Positions 44,655 through 57,120 of a stretch of DNA of 64,000 nucleotides are shown here, piece by piece. How positions within the stretch are numbered: the stretch's first letter is position 1; each line of letters starts with the position of its first letter. The DNA comes from Phocoena phocoena (lineage: Eukaryota; Chordata; Mammalia; Artiodactyla; Phocoenidae). Position numbers and translations under genes: made by a program. The stretch lies in NCBI RefSeq assembly GCF_963924675.1, contig NC_089224.1:68619464-68683463 (forward strand), read 5' to 3'. The notes below the pieces were generated by a model that searched no databases, was not told the DNA's origin, and saw only the letters and a list, made by a program, of their open reading frames with translations.

Positions 44655-47600
44655 CTGTACTCACTCCCACTGTGGGAGTTACTTACTCATTGTAACTGTT
44701 CACTTACCTGTCTCCATCATCAAGCTTAGACTCCTGGAAAGGCAGGGCCAGTGCTGTCTGTTTGATTTCCCAGACCTAGCACCAAGCCCCCATGTACTTG
44801 TGGGCTGATTTTAGTGGCTAGATTTGGGTTTGGGGACTCAGCTGCCAATTGTCATGAGGCTCTTATACTTCTTTAGGCCAGGCTTTCCCTCCCAGGCCCC
44901 ACCGTGACCCTTTTACCTCCATCACTCTGCTTAAAAGGAGATAAATAATACTACATTTGTACAGTGGGTTTACATGTATTGTCTCATTTGTATTATTATT
45001 CCACAGTAGTAGATGAGGTTTAAAAACTGAATACCATGTTCTTAAATTTGCAAATGTCTGGAACAAGAATTGGGAACAATGGCAATATTCTGAGCTTCCC
45101 AGAAGGTAACAACTATGGGGATTTTGTGGACATCTGAGAGAAGTACATGCACAGATGGTTTGCCTTTTATTGGCCCATTTTGCCCAGAAGGCAACACTAA
45201 CTGAAACAAAGGAGCCTTATACCAGAAGGGTATGGGGTCACAGCCTTCAGGGTGGCTGTGGATCCTTGCTCTGGTCTCTCTCTCTCTCTCTGCTCTGTTC
45301 TATATTGCTCATCTTGTTACTTCACAATCCAGGACTTATGACATTTTTCTTCTCTGGACTGGAAATGACAGAGCTGTCAAACATTAGTTTCTGATTGGTA
45401 TCTCTGAGTCAGGTAAGAGGGCTGGGGTGATTAAAACTGGGCTCACATGTATCTTCCCAACAGCCAAACAAGTGTTCAGAAGTATAGGAAGAACTTGTTA
45501 GGGAAGATACCCAGGAGAATGTTTTCGGTGGTAAAGTCAGTGGAAAGCAGGCTTCCTTTGTGCCTAAAGAGATGGCACCACTTGGGCAGGAGCCCTGTGG
45601 CAGAATCTCCATTAAGACGTCAAAGTAAACTGTATGAAATTACTTCTAGAAAGCAGCTCAGATGAAAAAATCCAACTTCATAGAGCAAGAACTGTGATCA
45701 TGGTAAGCTCTGACAACTATAATATAGTTGGCCGAGAGTGGAAAAATACACTTGAATTCTGAGGAGGCCTGTAGATATCTTGGATAATCTCAGCTTGTGT
45801 GCCAAATGTGTCATGGTCTTTTCTTTCCTTTCTCTCTTCTCGTTCCCTTTTCCCCTCTTCTCCTCCCCCTTCCCTTTCTCTTTCCTTTGACCTCTTTCTC
45901 TAGACCCTCTTCCTTCTGTTCTTTCCCTTCCCTCCTCTATCTTCTCTGATCATTACTTCCTCCTGTCCTTCAAATGATCAGTGCCCCTTTGCATCAACAA
46001 ATGTGTACCAAACTTGTGCTTTTGCCAATTACCACGCTAAGAGCTGGGGTGTCAGAGTGAATCGGTTCTATTTCCTCCCCAGCACCCAGGGATGATTTCA
46101 TGGGCTTTGCCTAGCCCCTTCCTGCATCCCCAACTTCTATTTCCTGGAACACTCCCCACTGTTATAAGGGCAGCTTATCAAAAGTATAATCTAAGGTTAA
46201 ATAATGTGCTTATTGTGCAACCATTGTTTCAGGTCAAGTCCCCTGGGTACAGCCTCCAACTGCTCCTTTTCTAGTATCATCTCTGCCCCTTTCTCCTCCT
46301 CTTAGAAATTCTGGAGGTGCTATTGCTCCTGCCCTCAGGCGGCTCACCACCTAGGGGAGCAACATTTAGATTAATTGCTTTAAAATTCTTTAATCACTCT
46401 GGTAGTTGACAAGACTAGCTGGCACAACTGATTTAGAAATGCCCAATTTAGCAGACTGTTGTGCTTGGGCTCCAAGGATGGGTGAAACAGAGGAACAAGA
46501 AGCCAGTTCTCGGGGTACTCACTCTGATTGCATAACAGGGAGAAGCATCAATTAACAGAGATTCTGGCCAGAACACCCCATAATGCCTCCATGTCCAGTC
46601 AGATAAAAACAGTTCACTCTGTAAGTAAATAATAGCTTAGTTTCTGTTGCAGCCTGATTGAGATCAGCTAACCTTTAGGCAAGGAGCATGACTCTTGCTA
46701 AAGCTTTTGACAAACTCTTTTCAGCTTTATGCAAGAGATTAGGTTAACTCTTGCAAAACTGGTTCACCAGGAACAATGACTAAGTGGATTTTTTCAGTAT
46801 CTGGCATATTATGTCTGAGTAGCTATAAATATATTTACAAGTTGGAATTTCAAGGGAGAGGAGTATTAGCTTGCTGGAAAACAAGCCAACTGCATTATGG
46901 GCCTACACCCAGCCAGCATGCTGTGTTTTCATCTTCACTTCTTGCAATTTTGTTTTCTTTCTCAAGGACTTTGACTATGTCATTTTTTCTTTAGCACTAA
47001 TAATTTCTCTCTACCCTGCTCCCATTGTGAATGTGCGTGTGTGTTATGTGTGTGTGTATCTTTCTACAGGGGGGTGGAGAATCCCATGCAGGTGTGTTCA
47101 TGTTATTAAACGTATATCTGCTTATTAATCTCTCCAGTGACAAAAGGCAACGGACAAACAAGCGATGCTCTTATCCCTCCTTCGCAGTGGTGAATCTGAA
47201 AGCCAAGAGAAGTTTTCTTTCAAACAGGAACTGTTTTGGAGTCTGAACAACTTTGCATTTAGACAGTGCAGCTTTCAGTTCCAGATCTTGGCAGTGGGGC
47301 AAGCAGAGGGTGTGGCAAGTACAGACTTTGCCACAGGGCAGTGTTTCCTACCATGTGTTCCCTGGAGTTACTGACAGGAAGGATGCTACTAATCAATTTA
47401 TTGAAATAAGGATGTCCAATGAGGGAACTTTCTTGAAGTATTAAATATACTACCGTGCCTTGGGCGTAGTCAAGGGTGAGTTATAATACGTGTCATTTTT
47501 CATATTTATCATTGAAACCACATCACCCGCAGTCTTTCTCTAAGCCCAGCATTCTGAGAAATACTTTAGTGGTGCCTGAGGGCCTAGGGAAGGAATGGAA

Positions 47601-48364
47601 TGAGTGAGGCATCCCAGAATAGAAAACTAACCTCATAGTTCCTGTTGGTTGGTGGACGATTTTCCACTTTCCACCAATGAAATTGATCTGAGGAGAGTAG
47701 ACCGAACTGGGGACTCCTGTTTGAGGATCCAGGGCTTCTGGAATTTTCCCTGTTCCTTTATACTTTGCTCTACCATGTTCAGCTCGAAAAATCAACATAA
47801 TCCATTTGATTACAGAGCTGAACCTTTCTCCAGAGTGAGGGATTTTAACCACGCATATATTTAGACATCATTTATCATCTGTTCATTTGTCTTTTTTAAA
47901 GTTCAAGTCAAATCCTGGTAACCTAAGCACATACTTATACTGATCCTTTTACCACTCCCCTTTCTTCTCTGCAAGTTGCTTTCTCTGGTTTCTACGAACT
48001 CATTACTGCCCTCAAATTTACAACTTTGTCTTCCCTGTGTCACCTGCTTGGTCTCAGCTGTCCAGGACTCTGCCTTGGAAATCTCAGACTCACATTTCTA
48101 TATGTCCCTGTGCTCAATTCTGGCTGGCCTCAGAATCCCCCAGTCTCCATGCCAGTTCTGCCGACAATGCTGTCTTTTGTCTCAAGGATGAAGCCCCAAA
48201 ATCTCCACTTCTAAACGACACCCCAGTGGATTCTGATGCCCACCCAGGATTGAGGAACACTGCTCTAGGTTCTGGGCACATAGCCCCCTGTCTTTTTTTC
48301 CTGGAGCCCCTCGTGGGTCATGATTCCATTTCCCCTTCCTCTGCCCTCAGAAGGGATAATGATG
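44655..48364. other. Unique sequence, no gene seen
   Basis: A 3.7-kb stretch with short simple repeats (45277-45295 TC; 47030-47058 TG) and a pyrimidine-rich tract (45818-45966). MIR- or L2-like traces lie at 44940-45020 and 46000-46060, and a MER20-like piece at 48220-48262. The 109-codon minus-strand frame at 47523-47852 is unrecognised and has no supporting context. Confidence 0.45.
45818..45966. repeat. Long pyrimidine-rich tract
   Basis: Nearly all C and T on the plus strand for about 150 bp, with only scattered purines (for example at 'gacc', 'agacc'). Confidence 0.9.
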
Positions 48365-48583
48365 GAAGTATTTGTAAAGTTTCTCCTATGTCCCAGGTGC
48401 TTTAAATATATTGTTTCATATTTCACAATACTCTTATGGAGTATATATCATCATCTTTATTTTAAGGATGAGGAAAACAAGATTCAGAGAGTCTGGGTAA
48501 TTTTCCCAAAGGTACACAATTAGGAAATGGCAGGGCAGGGGTTCAGACTCTGACCTGTCAGCATCTACAGCCTTACCACTTAA
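48365..48583 (-). mobile_element. Antisense MIR SINE
   Basis: 'tctcctatgtcccaggtgct', 'tatattgtttcatatttcac', 'aaggatgaggaaaacaagat', 'tcagagagtctgggtaattt' and 'gggcaggggttcagactctg' form a nearly full-length antisense MIRb. Confidence 0.82.
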
Positions 48584-48584
48584 A

Positions 48585-48760
48585 AAGACTGGTCCCTGGA
48601 CCAGCAGAATCAGCGTGCCTTGGGATCTTGCTAGAAATGCAAATAACCTGGGTGGCGTCTCAGACCTACTGAATCAGTTTGTTTGAATGTGGGGACCAGA
48701 AATCTGTATTTTATCAAGCCCCTCAAGTGATTTTGATGTACCCTAAATTTAAGAAGGACC
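48585..48760 (-). mobile_element. MER20-like hAT-Charlie element hit by a SINE
   Basis: 'gactggtccctggaccagca', 'gctagaaatgcaaataacct', 'cagacctactgaatcagttt' and 'tttatcaagcccctcaagtg' are MER20 landmarks. Its right end was the insertion site of the CHR-2 SINE at 48761. Confidence 0.8.
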
Positions 48761-48968
48761 GGGCTTCCCTGGTGGCGCAGTAGTTGGGAGTCCGCCTGCC
48801 GATGCGGGGGACGCAGGTTTGTGCCCCGGTCCGGGAAGATCCCACATGCCGCGGAGTGGCTGGGCCCATGAGCCATGGCCGCTGAGCCTGCGTGTCCAGA
48901 GCCTGTGCTCCGCAACGGGAGAGGCCACAACAGTGAGAGGCCCGAGCACAGAAAAAAAAAAAAAAAAA
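48761..48968 (+). mobile_element. CHR-2-like cetacean SINE
   Basis: Starts 'gggcttccctggtggcgcag' with the B-box region 'caggtttgtgccccggtcc', has a GC-rich body and a pure A-tail. A 10-bp duplication aagaaggacc (48751-48760, 48969-48978) marks insertion at the MER20 edge. Confidence 0.95.
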
Positions 48969-48978
48969 AAGAAGGACC

Positions 48979-49614
48979 AATCTAGAGTACCATGTATTTC
49001 CCCACTCTTTTGTCTCTTTTTCCTCATTTCTTGCCTCAGAAGAATTGCCTTATTTCTTTCCCAGTAACACCACTTTCAGCTTACTGTGCAGCCTCACTCA
49101 TATCTTTCTCAACCAGCAGTTTTATTATGCACACCCCTCTCATTTCCTTTACAACATTTGTGGTATCTGACTGAGCAAACACAGGGCTCCAACCTGGCTT
49201 CAGGTTTTGCCCTATCTTGCCTCAGTCTCTCAATATCTTCCCTTGAACATTTTAAGGCATTGAAGACACTGACTTGCAACTCTCTTTTCTAAACTTGGGG
49301 GTGCACATGTACACATGGGCACATGCCATGCACAAAGAAATAAGTTTGATCATACCAACTAGGTGCCTCATTAATGTCTATACACTACAGCTGGGAAATC
49401 CCTACTTGTGGTCTACTTCAAGTTCGGGTTCCCAGACAAAGAACTGCAAATATCCAGTGGCTTTGGAAAGTTTCATTTAGCATTGGACTGTGTCTCTTCC
49501 AAGTGAAGCAGTGGTGGGGAGATTTTTGAACATGGATCTGCTGATAACATGGCACCTCCTCAAAATTATAATCTCATTAAGGGTTGGATGATGTCCAAAT
49601 CAAACCAGAAATGC
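48979..49614. other. Unique sequence, no gene seen
   Basis: No gene or repeat identified. The last 66 bp supply the start codon of the open frame that continues into the L1. Confidence 0.45.
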
Positions 49615-50355
49615 AAGACCAAAAGACAACCCTCAGAATGGGAGAAAATATTTGCAAATGAAGCAACTGACAAAGGATTAATCTCCAAAATTTATAAGCA
49701 GCTCATACAGCTCAATAACAAAAAAACAAACAACCCAATCCAAAAATGGGCAGAAGACCTAAATAGACATTTCTCCAAAGAAGATATACAGGTTGCCAAC
49801 AAACACATGAAAGAATGCTCAACATCATTAATCATTAGAGAAATGCAAATCAAAACTACAATGAGATATCATCTCACACCAGTCAGAATGGACATCATCA
49901 AAAAATCTAGAAACAATAAATTCTGGAGAGGGTGTGGAGAAAAGGGAACCCTCTTGCACTGCTGGTGGGAATGTGAATTGGTACAGCCACTATGGAGAAC
50001 AGTATGGAGGTTCCTTAAAAAACTACAAATAGAACTACCATATGACCCAGCAATCCCACTACTGGGCATATACCCTGAGAAAACCATAATTCAAAAAGAG
50101 TCATGTACCAAAATGTTCATTGCAGCTCTATTTATAATAGCTGGGAGATGGAAGCAACCTAAGTGTCCATCATCGGATGAATGGATAAAGAAGATGTGGC
50201 ACATATATACAATGGAATATTCCTCAGCCATAAAAAGAAACGAAATTGAGCTATTTGTAATGAGGTGGATAGACCTAGAGTCTGTCATACAAAGTGAAGT
50301 AAGTCAGAAAGAGAAAAGCAAATACCGTATGCTAACACATATATATGGAATTTAA
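49549..50355 (+). pseudogene. Flank-started L1 ORF2 C-terminal open frame
   Basis: An uninterrupted 268-codon frame. The first ~22 codons (from the ATG at 49549) come from the unique flank. The remainder is the L1 ORF2p C-terminal region to its natural stop at 50353-50355. It keeps the LLHCWWEC and MFIAALF blocks, but the first Cys of the CX3CX7HX4C motif is Phe (TTC at 49921-49923). No endonuclease or RT domain is present. Openness is explained by recent insertion and does not imply expression. No promoter is apparent. Confidence 0.85.
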
Positions 50356-50740
50356 GGGAAAAAAATGTCATGAAGAACCTTGGGGTAAGACAGGAATAAA
50401 GACACAGACCTACTAGAGAATGGACTTGAGGATATGGGAAGGGGGAAGGGTGAGCTGTGACAAAGCGAGAGAGAGGCATGGACATATATACACTACCAAA
50501 CATAAGGTAGATAGCTAGTGGGAAGCAGCCGCATAGCACAGGGATATCAGTTCGGTGCTTTGTGACCGCCTGGAGGGGTGGGATAGGGAGGGTGGGAGGG
50601 AGGGAGACGCAAGAGGGAAGAGATATGGGAACATATGTATATGTATAACTGATTCACTTTGTTATAAAGCAGAAACCAACACACCATTGTAAAGCAATTA
50701 TACCCCAATAAAGATGTAAAAATAAATAAATAAATGAAAC
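49615..50740 (+). mobile_element. 5'-truncated L1 (cetartiodactyl type), young-looking
   Basis: Contains the last ~247 codons of ORF2 without any stop, and a complete 3' UTR ending 'ccaataaagatgtaaaaata' with (AAAT)n. An approximate duplication (aaaccagaaatgc at about 49602-49614; aaaacccagaaatgc at 50741-50755) flanks it. The G-rich 3' UTR block is at 50575-50604. It is very similar to the 6903-8309 copy. Confidence 0.92.
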
Positions 50741-50755
50741 AAAACCCAGAAATGC

Positions 50756-51041
50756 TCCCATGCCACTCTGCCCTTAGTGAGAGGTTTCAGGGTGGCAAAC
50801 ACCTCTTGGTGACTCTGCCTCTGTCTACACGTGCAGAAAGTCCAAGTTGCTTGGCAAAAGTCTGATTGCTCTAGAAAAACAGTTTGATCCTAACTTCGAA
50901 AGAATTTTTATGCTATTTGGAATATATTTGAAAAATGAATTTATTATAATATCTTTAACCTCATAAATAATACATAATGATTAATGAAAGATTAGCATTT
51001 TGGAGTTCAAAATACATAGTTTCTTTGGACGGTTGATACAT
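50756..51041. other. Unique sequence, no gene seen
   Basis: Nothing recognisable; AT-rich from 50900. Confidence 0.4.
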
Positions 51042-51530
51042 CATTGTTATTTATTTATTTACTTATATTGAAGTATAGTTGATTGTAAGTGAACTAATAT
51101 TATATTAGTTTCATGTGTACAGTATCGTGATTCAGTATTTTAATAGATTAGACTCCATTTAAGATTATTACAAAACGGTGGCTGTATTTCCCTGTGCTCT
51201 ACAATATGTCCTTGCTGCTTATCTTTTTTTTTTTGCGGTACACGGGCCTCTCACTGTTGTGGCCTCTCCCGTTGCGGAGCACAGGCTCCGGACACGCAGG
51301 CTCAGCGGCCATGGCTCACGGGCCCAGCCGCTCCGCGGCATGTGGGATCTTCCCGGACCGGGCACAAACCCGTGTCCCCTGCAACAGCAGGCGGACTCTC
51401 AGCCACTGCGCCACCAGGGAAGCCCTCTGCTTATCTATTTTATACATAGTAGTTTGTACCTCTTAATCCCATACCCCTATCTTGCCCCTTCCCACTGGTA
51501 ACCACTAGTTTGTTCTCTATATCTGTGATG
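51042..51530 (-). mobile_element. Older antisense L1 3' end, hit by a SINE
   Basis: 'ttgaagtatagttgattgta', 'ttagtttcatgtgtacagta', 'ttccctgtgctctacaatat' and, after the SINE, 'tattttatacatagtagttt' and 'ggtaaccactagtttgttct' are an antisense L1 3' UTR. It is distinct from, and older than, the subfamily at 49615. Confidence 0.8.
51225..51426 (-). mobile_element. CHR-2-like cetacean SINE nested in old L1
   Basis: T-tail, then 'gcggtacacgggcctctcac', GC-rich body and head complement 'gcgccaccagggaagccc'. A 10-bp duplication ctgcttatct (51215-51224, 51427-51436) flanks it. One base is missing at the B-box flank ('accgggcacaaaccc'). Confidence 0.95.
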
Positions 51531-54500
51531 CCTCATCATTAGGTAGAATAAGAGGAAATAGAAAGTTGACAGGGGAAACTTAGTTTAGTTTAACCCTAAA
51601 CTAAATTATTTAGTTATTTTTCTTTAGTTGCATTTAGCTTCCAGATTGTTTCTTCAGTGCCACCTTTCACAAGAATATTCCATGAATAAACATTAGGCTA
51701 TATCCCTGGCTATCTGTAATGGTCATGTTATTCTGTTCAGTGGCTTGCTTGTGGGATTGTATCCTAACTGGAATTGCAGTTGGTATATCAAGATGCATTG
51801 TATGCATTTATATCTTTCTTTTTTCTTTCTAAATGTTTCCTCACTGGGTTAGAGCTCCTAGCCATGAGTAGTCTCGGATCAGCTTAATTACTAAAAGAAG
51901 AATTATAGTTTTACTGTACAGTGACCTTGTAAGAAGTACCAGTGTAGCTCAATTTCAAATTCTGCTCACATTTCAATATATTTTTGATATATTTTGCTTA
52001 GCAGTTTATTTGTTTTCTCATTGCCACTGTTTTTCCTGATCATACAACTCTATAAAACTCAATAATGGGGAGTGACTCAAAAGTTTGGTTATTTTTACTA
52101 GTAAACTATTTCGGGCGTAAGCACTTCACGTTTCACATCCTTATGCTCCACAGCACTGTAAATAAGTCTTATTTTTTTTCCCCTTGGGTTCAAGAGAATA
52201 TTTTGGAGATAATTGGCAGAAAATAGAATTAACAATGCTATCAATTTTCATGTTGAATAACTTTAGAGGGAATGATGGCATCTTATACTTAAGAATAAGC
52301 ATGCAAGGAGTTGTAAAAGTTGGCAAACTGCAAGAATAATACATTTATAAAATTGTGCTATGATTAAGTGTCCTGGCTATATAGCTTATTTCCTTTCTAA
52401 ATGTTTAAAATGAAATTTAGAGCACAATTGAGCTTGGCTTGGATAGGCAGACTGTATATTAACTGGGGATTTAGTTAATATCCAAGAGCTGATCTACTTC
52501 TGACAGTAAGACCCAAATAGCCCCCTTGGAAGTTTCCATAGAGGTTGATTAACCTTTTAAAATCCCTCTTTCTCCCCTTCTTTTTGGCCTCTGCCTTCTT
52601 TAGTTGTGTGCTAATTTGCTACATAGAATCTTGATTTTCTAGAATTGCTACCTTGATGTATGGGGGAAAAGAAAATTTAATAAAATCCTTGATTTTGAAA
52701 ATCTTGAATTTTTCATATTTGATTTTTTGAGGAGAAATTATTTAAATTTATTTCTGTTTTAACAGTCTCCATGGAGTAATGATTAAATGTAAATTGTTCA
52801 GTATGCCTTTTCAAAGTTTTACTTGTTAAACCTCAGAAATATTGAGTCAATAATCTCTAATTCCCTGTTGAAAATTTCCACAAAGCAGAAACATAAATGT
52901 CTTCATTGTTAACGACAGACAAACAAAACCAATAACAACAACAAAATAATTTTTACACTTCTAGGATTCTATATACGGTATTGCATGAGTTTTATTTATT
53001 AGATATGTTCCAATAATCTTTGTTATTTAAGAGCAGATGAATTAACTTCACTACTTTAACCTCTTTGGCTCTGCCTATTGCCACATGACTCTTCATTAGC
53101 AGTCCTAAGAACAAATTATGCATCAAAATTCCAATTAAGAGTCCATTGTTTGCCTACTCAATATCCCCTAGGAGAAATCTTATACAAGAGCTTTTGTTTC
53201 AGAACTAAGTGCCAGGAAAATTTTGCTGTCCTCAAGTAATGGCATGTTTTCTCCTTCTAGACAATGAGACCCATGTAATTGATCATATTTTCCTCTGTGA
53301 TTTGGCTGCCGGGAAGCGCAGAGCCAAACTTGCAGCCCAAATGTTATGGCTATGTAAGGTCCTATGGCCCACATAGCTGGGATCTTGATATTGATTTTCA
53401 GTCTTGACTCTGGTTGACAAAACATGCCATTATAAAAAAATTATAAAAGTATCTATAGGCTATCTGAAATTATTATAAAGTAGGCTATAAATAAACCAGT
53501 CAATTGTTTAAAAAATAATTCCGTTTTTGCAGGGAGATGACTTTATGAACGATCTTTAGATTCACACTTCAACCCTCAGAAGCCCATATCATTTTCAGTA
53601 TACATTTCATGTGCATTTACCATGTGCCGGACAGATGTGCTCCTGGCAGGGAGGTTTCTAAGTATTAACAGAGTTCAGTCTCTCAAGGGCCTTTGGAGGC
53701 TCTAGAAGGAGGGACAAATACAAATTATGCAAGACTAAATAAAATAGGTGTTGAATAGCAGTAAACTTTTTTGATATAAGGGTACAGAGAAAGGAACAAT
53801 TTATTCTCCAAGGACTTAAAAGATAGAGGTTTTCTCAAAGGCAAAAAACTGAGGTCGTTTCAAGCCAAAGAGGCTATATGAAGAATGCATAATGTTGCTA
53901 AATTGTAGTGAGAAATGACAAAACAATGTTGTTACAGAACATTATTAATGAGCAACAGATTATCATTAATACTGCTTCTTGAGGAAGACGGGTTTATGTA
54001 GAGGTGGGTAGAGTTTTTTAAAGAGAGCTTCTGGGAATTTCACTACACTAGTCCTTATCATATGCAGTTCAGCTTAAGAATTGTATTTCTCCTTTTTCTT
54101 GATAGAGGACTATCATTAGGACTATCAATCATAACTGGGGCTATTTCTGAGTTGACAGTCATAATGAAGAGAGGAAGCAAAAGAGGAAAGGAGACAATAC
54201 AAGAAGAAAAGGGAAGGAAAAAATGATGACAGGGATTAACTGTATTTTCCTAAGGTGGAGAGAGCACATGAGGATAAAAAGCGTATGGAATTCCTCAAGG
54301 TAAAGAGTTTCTCTGGATTGGAATTGACCAAAATAGAGAAGGGTGAAGAGACTATGACATATGGAAACTTCTCCTCGGGAAAAATGTCAGTGGAAAAGTT
54401 ATTGGGTCAGATAACATGGTGGCAATTTGACAAGGAACACAGTTGGGTACAATTAAGCCATCAAGCTTATGATATGTGTTGTGTAGGGATGGGGAGGTGG

Positions 54501-54954
54501 GTTGGGGCCCAGGTGGGTGGGTAGGAGAAATCATGTATCCTGGGTCTTGCCCATATATTGATGTTAGATTCCACTGACCATGTCACCACCTGAACTGTTT
54601 GACTTTGGTAGCTAATTTATAACATCAAGAAGAGTTGCCTAAGCAGAATCAGAGGGCAGTTTCATAAACAGCAATTGCAGTGATTCCTGCTGGCCGGGTG
54701 CTTTCGGAAACAATTTACACAAGGGCTGATTTCGACATGCACTAATGTATACAGTTTAGCTAGTGTTTTATATGGAAACTGTGATAAACCGTTCTAATTG
54801 GTGCTTAATTTACATAGATTAGAGAGTTCCACAGGCCCACACATTAATGCTTGGGGATTTTGGGTCATTTAATGGAGATGCCAATTTGATTCAGATAAAT
54901 AACCAATTTTAGGGAATCCTGCTAAAGTTTGCCTGATACAAACTAGACTATCTT
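51531..54954. other. Unique AT-rich sequence, possible L2 trace
   Basis: No gene recognised in 3.4 kb. At 53595-53830, 'tgcatttaccatgtgccgga' and later 'agagaaaggaacaattt' hint at an antisense L2. A G-rich block is at 54488-54522. The 89-codon frame 54255-54524 ends in it and is unrecognised. Confidence 0.45.
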
Positions 54955-55300
54955 ATTTTATTTTAATTTATTTTTTTGTACCAAGTTATTTATTTAGGCA
55001 ATGATTGTAATAGTAAAAGCTTGGAGACAACTTAAATGCCCATCAACAGGAACTGATTATATAAAGTATGTCTATCCATAAAATTAAATCTGTGCATTTA
55101 AAATAATGAGGCATGTAATGATAGCACACTGTCTAAGATACATATTTAAGTTAAAAAGGAAGATGCAGAACAATGTATAAAGTATTCTAACATATGTCTT
55201 TTAAAAAGAGATGGAGTCCTGTATATATGTATCACATGTGTATGCCTAGTGTTCCTCTGGAATGCCACTAATGACAGAAACGAATTGACAGTGTCTGGCC
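54955..55300 (+). mobile_element. Old sense L1 (L1M-type) 3' fragment
   Basis: 'gtaatagtaaaagcttggag' with 'acaacttaaatgcccatcaa', 'caggaactgattatataaag', 'agatgcagaacaatgtataa' and 'agtattctaacatatgtctt' follow the end of L1 ORF2 and the proximal 3' UTR of old families. It is highly decayed. Confidence 0.7.
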
Positions 55301-56006
55301 TAGAAGGAAATATTAAGGGTCAAGAGTAGGAAGGAGACTTAACTTTTCATTGTTTCTTTTCAAACTAGTCAGTCTTGAGGTTGTTTTTGCTTACTCTTGT
55401 CCAGTGGCCTCAACTAGCTTTCCATCTCTTTGCAAGATTCAGGACAAAGGGTATCACTGTATCAACACGAGGCAGGAAAGCTTTGATTTTCTAGTCCTGT
55501 TCTATGTGGATGTATCCCAGATTCCTCCACAACCTGGATCAGAGCATCTGTGGCCTTAGTATGAAGTTTTGTAAAAGGTTCTTCTTCAGACAGATGAATG
55601 AGAAAGATTTCCTCCTTCTGTATGAAGATAGCATAGCAAGCAGAGTGGGATGGATCTCATCCATGGCTTATCTCTGAGGTTAGGTACTGTTGTGCACTCT
55701 GCACACTGCACAACCATTTGTGGTGGCCCTGAACTGGGTCACCTTGCTGGGAGAGACTATGAGTTCCAGGCACCTCACTTGGTATATCACTAACAGAAAA
55801 CTCAAGCTCTAGGTAGATCATTACACCTGCCCTACTTTTCCACCTGCTCTCACAGTCTTCAGGGTGGCAGAGTCCAAGGAAGTAATTATAAGTTGATGTG
55901 GCAAATGATATGAGTGCTATGGAGGAGAATCTATGAAAGGCTTTCAAAGAGTGAAGAGGAAGCCATTCTGCATGGGGGCAGTTGCATCAGGTGGAGCCGT
56001 CTAAGT
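55301..56006. other. Unique sequence, no gene seen
   Basis: Frames at 55350-55559 (+) and 55657-55947 (-) have no recognisable domain. No repeat recognised. Confidence 0.45.
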
Positions 56007-56202
56007 CAGTGTTTCTCAACTGGGGCCCTCTAAGGGATCTTTGGTAAAGTTTGGAGACATTTTTGGTTGTCTCAACTGGGGGTTATGGTGCTACTGGTGT
56101 CTAGTGGATGAAGGCCAGGGTTGCTGCCGAACATCCTACAATGCACAGGACAAAGAATTATCTAGCCCAAAATATTAGTAGTGCTGCCATTGAGAAACCT
56201 GG
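56007..56202 (+). mobile_element. MER5A hAT-Charlie DNA transposon
   Basis: 'cagtgtttctcaactggggc', 'gtttggagacatttttggtt', 'gtgctactggtgtctagtgg', 'aacatcctacaatgcacagg' and 'ccattgagaaacctgg' run through the whole element. No convincing 8-bp duplication is left. Confidence 0.88.
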
Positions 56203-56214
56203 TCATATGCTGTG

Positions 56215-56560
56215 GTAATAACTTAAAAAAATCTCAGTGGCTTAACTCAACAAATAATGGTATCTCCCTCATGCTGTACATCCAGTCTGGGTTGGCAATG
56301 CAGTCCTCCTCATTGTAGTTCCACCAGGGAGTCTGGCTGATGGGGTCTGTGTGGGCTTCCACCATCACTGTGACAGGAGAAAGGAACTTAGTGGATGGCA
56401 CAGGAGAGTTTTAAACTTCTGCTCAGAATTGGCACGTGTCCTTTCCAATCACGTTCCATTGGCCGTTATCTATCATATGACCAAGCCTAGATTCACAGCA
56501 GGTGGGAAGTTCATTTTTGTCTTGTACCCAGAAAGAGGAAAGAATGGGAATTGTTTTGAA
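56215..56560 (-). mobile_element. Old interspersed repeat, probably LTR-class
   Basis: 'tgctgtggtaataacttaaa', 'atctcagtggcttaactcaa' and 'ggcacgtgtcctttccaatc' resemble a common old mammalian repeat that begins with a 'gctatagtaacaa' type motif. Class and name are uncertain. Confidence 0.45.
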
Positions 56561-56619
56561 CTGCCCTCATGACTATTGTACTGATGATAGCAATGGTTGT
56601 GGCAGTGGTGCGGGGATTT

Positions 56620-57120
56620 AGTCAAGTCTTCTGCTGCATAACAAACCACCCCAAACTTAGGGGCCGAGGACAGCAACAGTCATTTAATTAGCTCATGAAG
56701 CTGAAATTTGGATAGGTCTGGAAGGGAACAGCTCATCTCCACACCATGTGGCATCAGCTGAGGCAGCTCGAAAACTGGGAGCCAGAATCATCTGAAAGCT
56801 TGATCACTCATATGTCTGGCAGTTGATACCGGCTAGACTGAGACCTCAGCTGTGACTGTCAGCTGGACCACCTACACATGGCCTCTACATGTGGCTGTTT
56901 GGCTTCCTCACAACATGGTGGCTGGGTTCCAAGGCAGAAAGTAAATGCTGCCAGTTTCTTAAATCCTGCTCCTGGAAACTGGCACAGCATCACTTCTACC
57001 GTATTCTCTTTATTGAGGAATTACAGAGCCCAAATTTAAGGGGAGGGAACATAGACCTCATGTTTCAGTAGGAGGAAGGTCAAAGAATCTGGGGGCTATG
57101 TTTTAAAACTGTTTCTCAGG
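56620..57120 (-). mobile_element. Second, related old interspersed repeat
   Basis: 'ctgcataacaaaccacccca', 'catatgtctggcagttgata', 'ctacatgtggctgtttggct' and 'ctggcacagcatcacttcta' match another widespread old repeat of similar layout, in the same orientation as the preceding one. Probably LTR-derived; name uncertain. Confidence 0.5.

Noticed and set aside
47523..47852. 109-codon minus-strand frame as a possible exon or retrogene
   Set aside because: No recognisable domain, no poly-A remnant, no duplication and no splice evidence. Kept only as a note.
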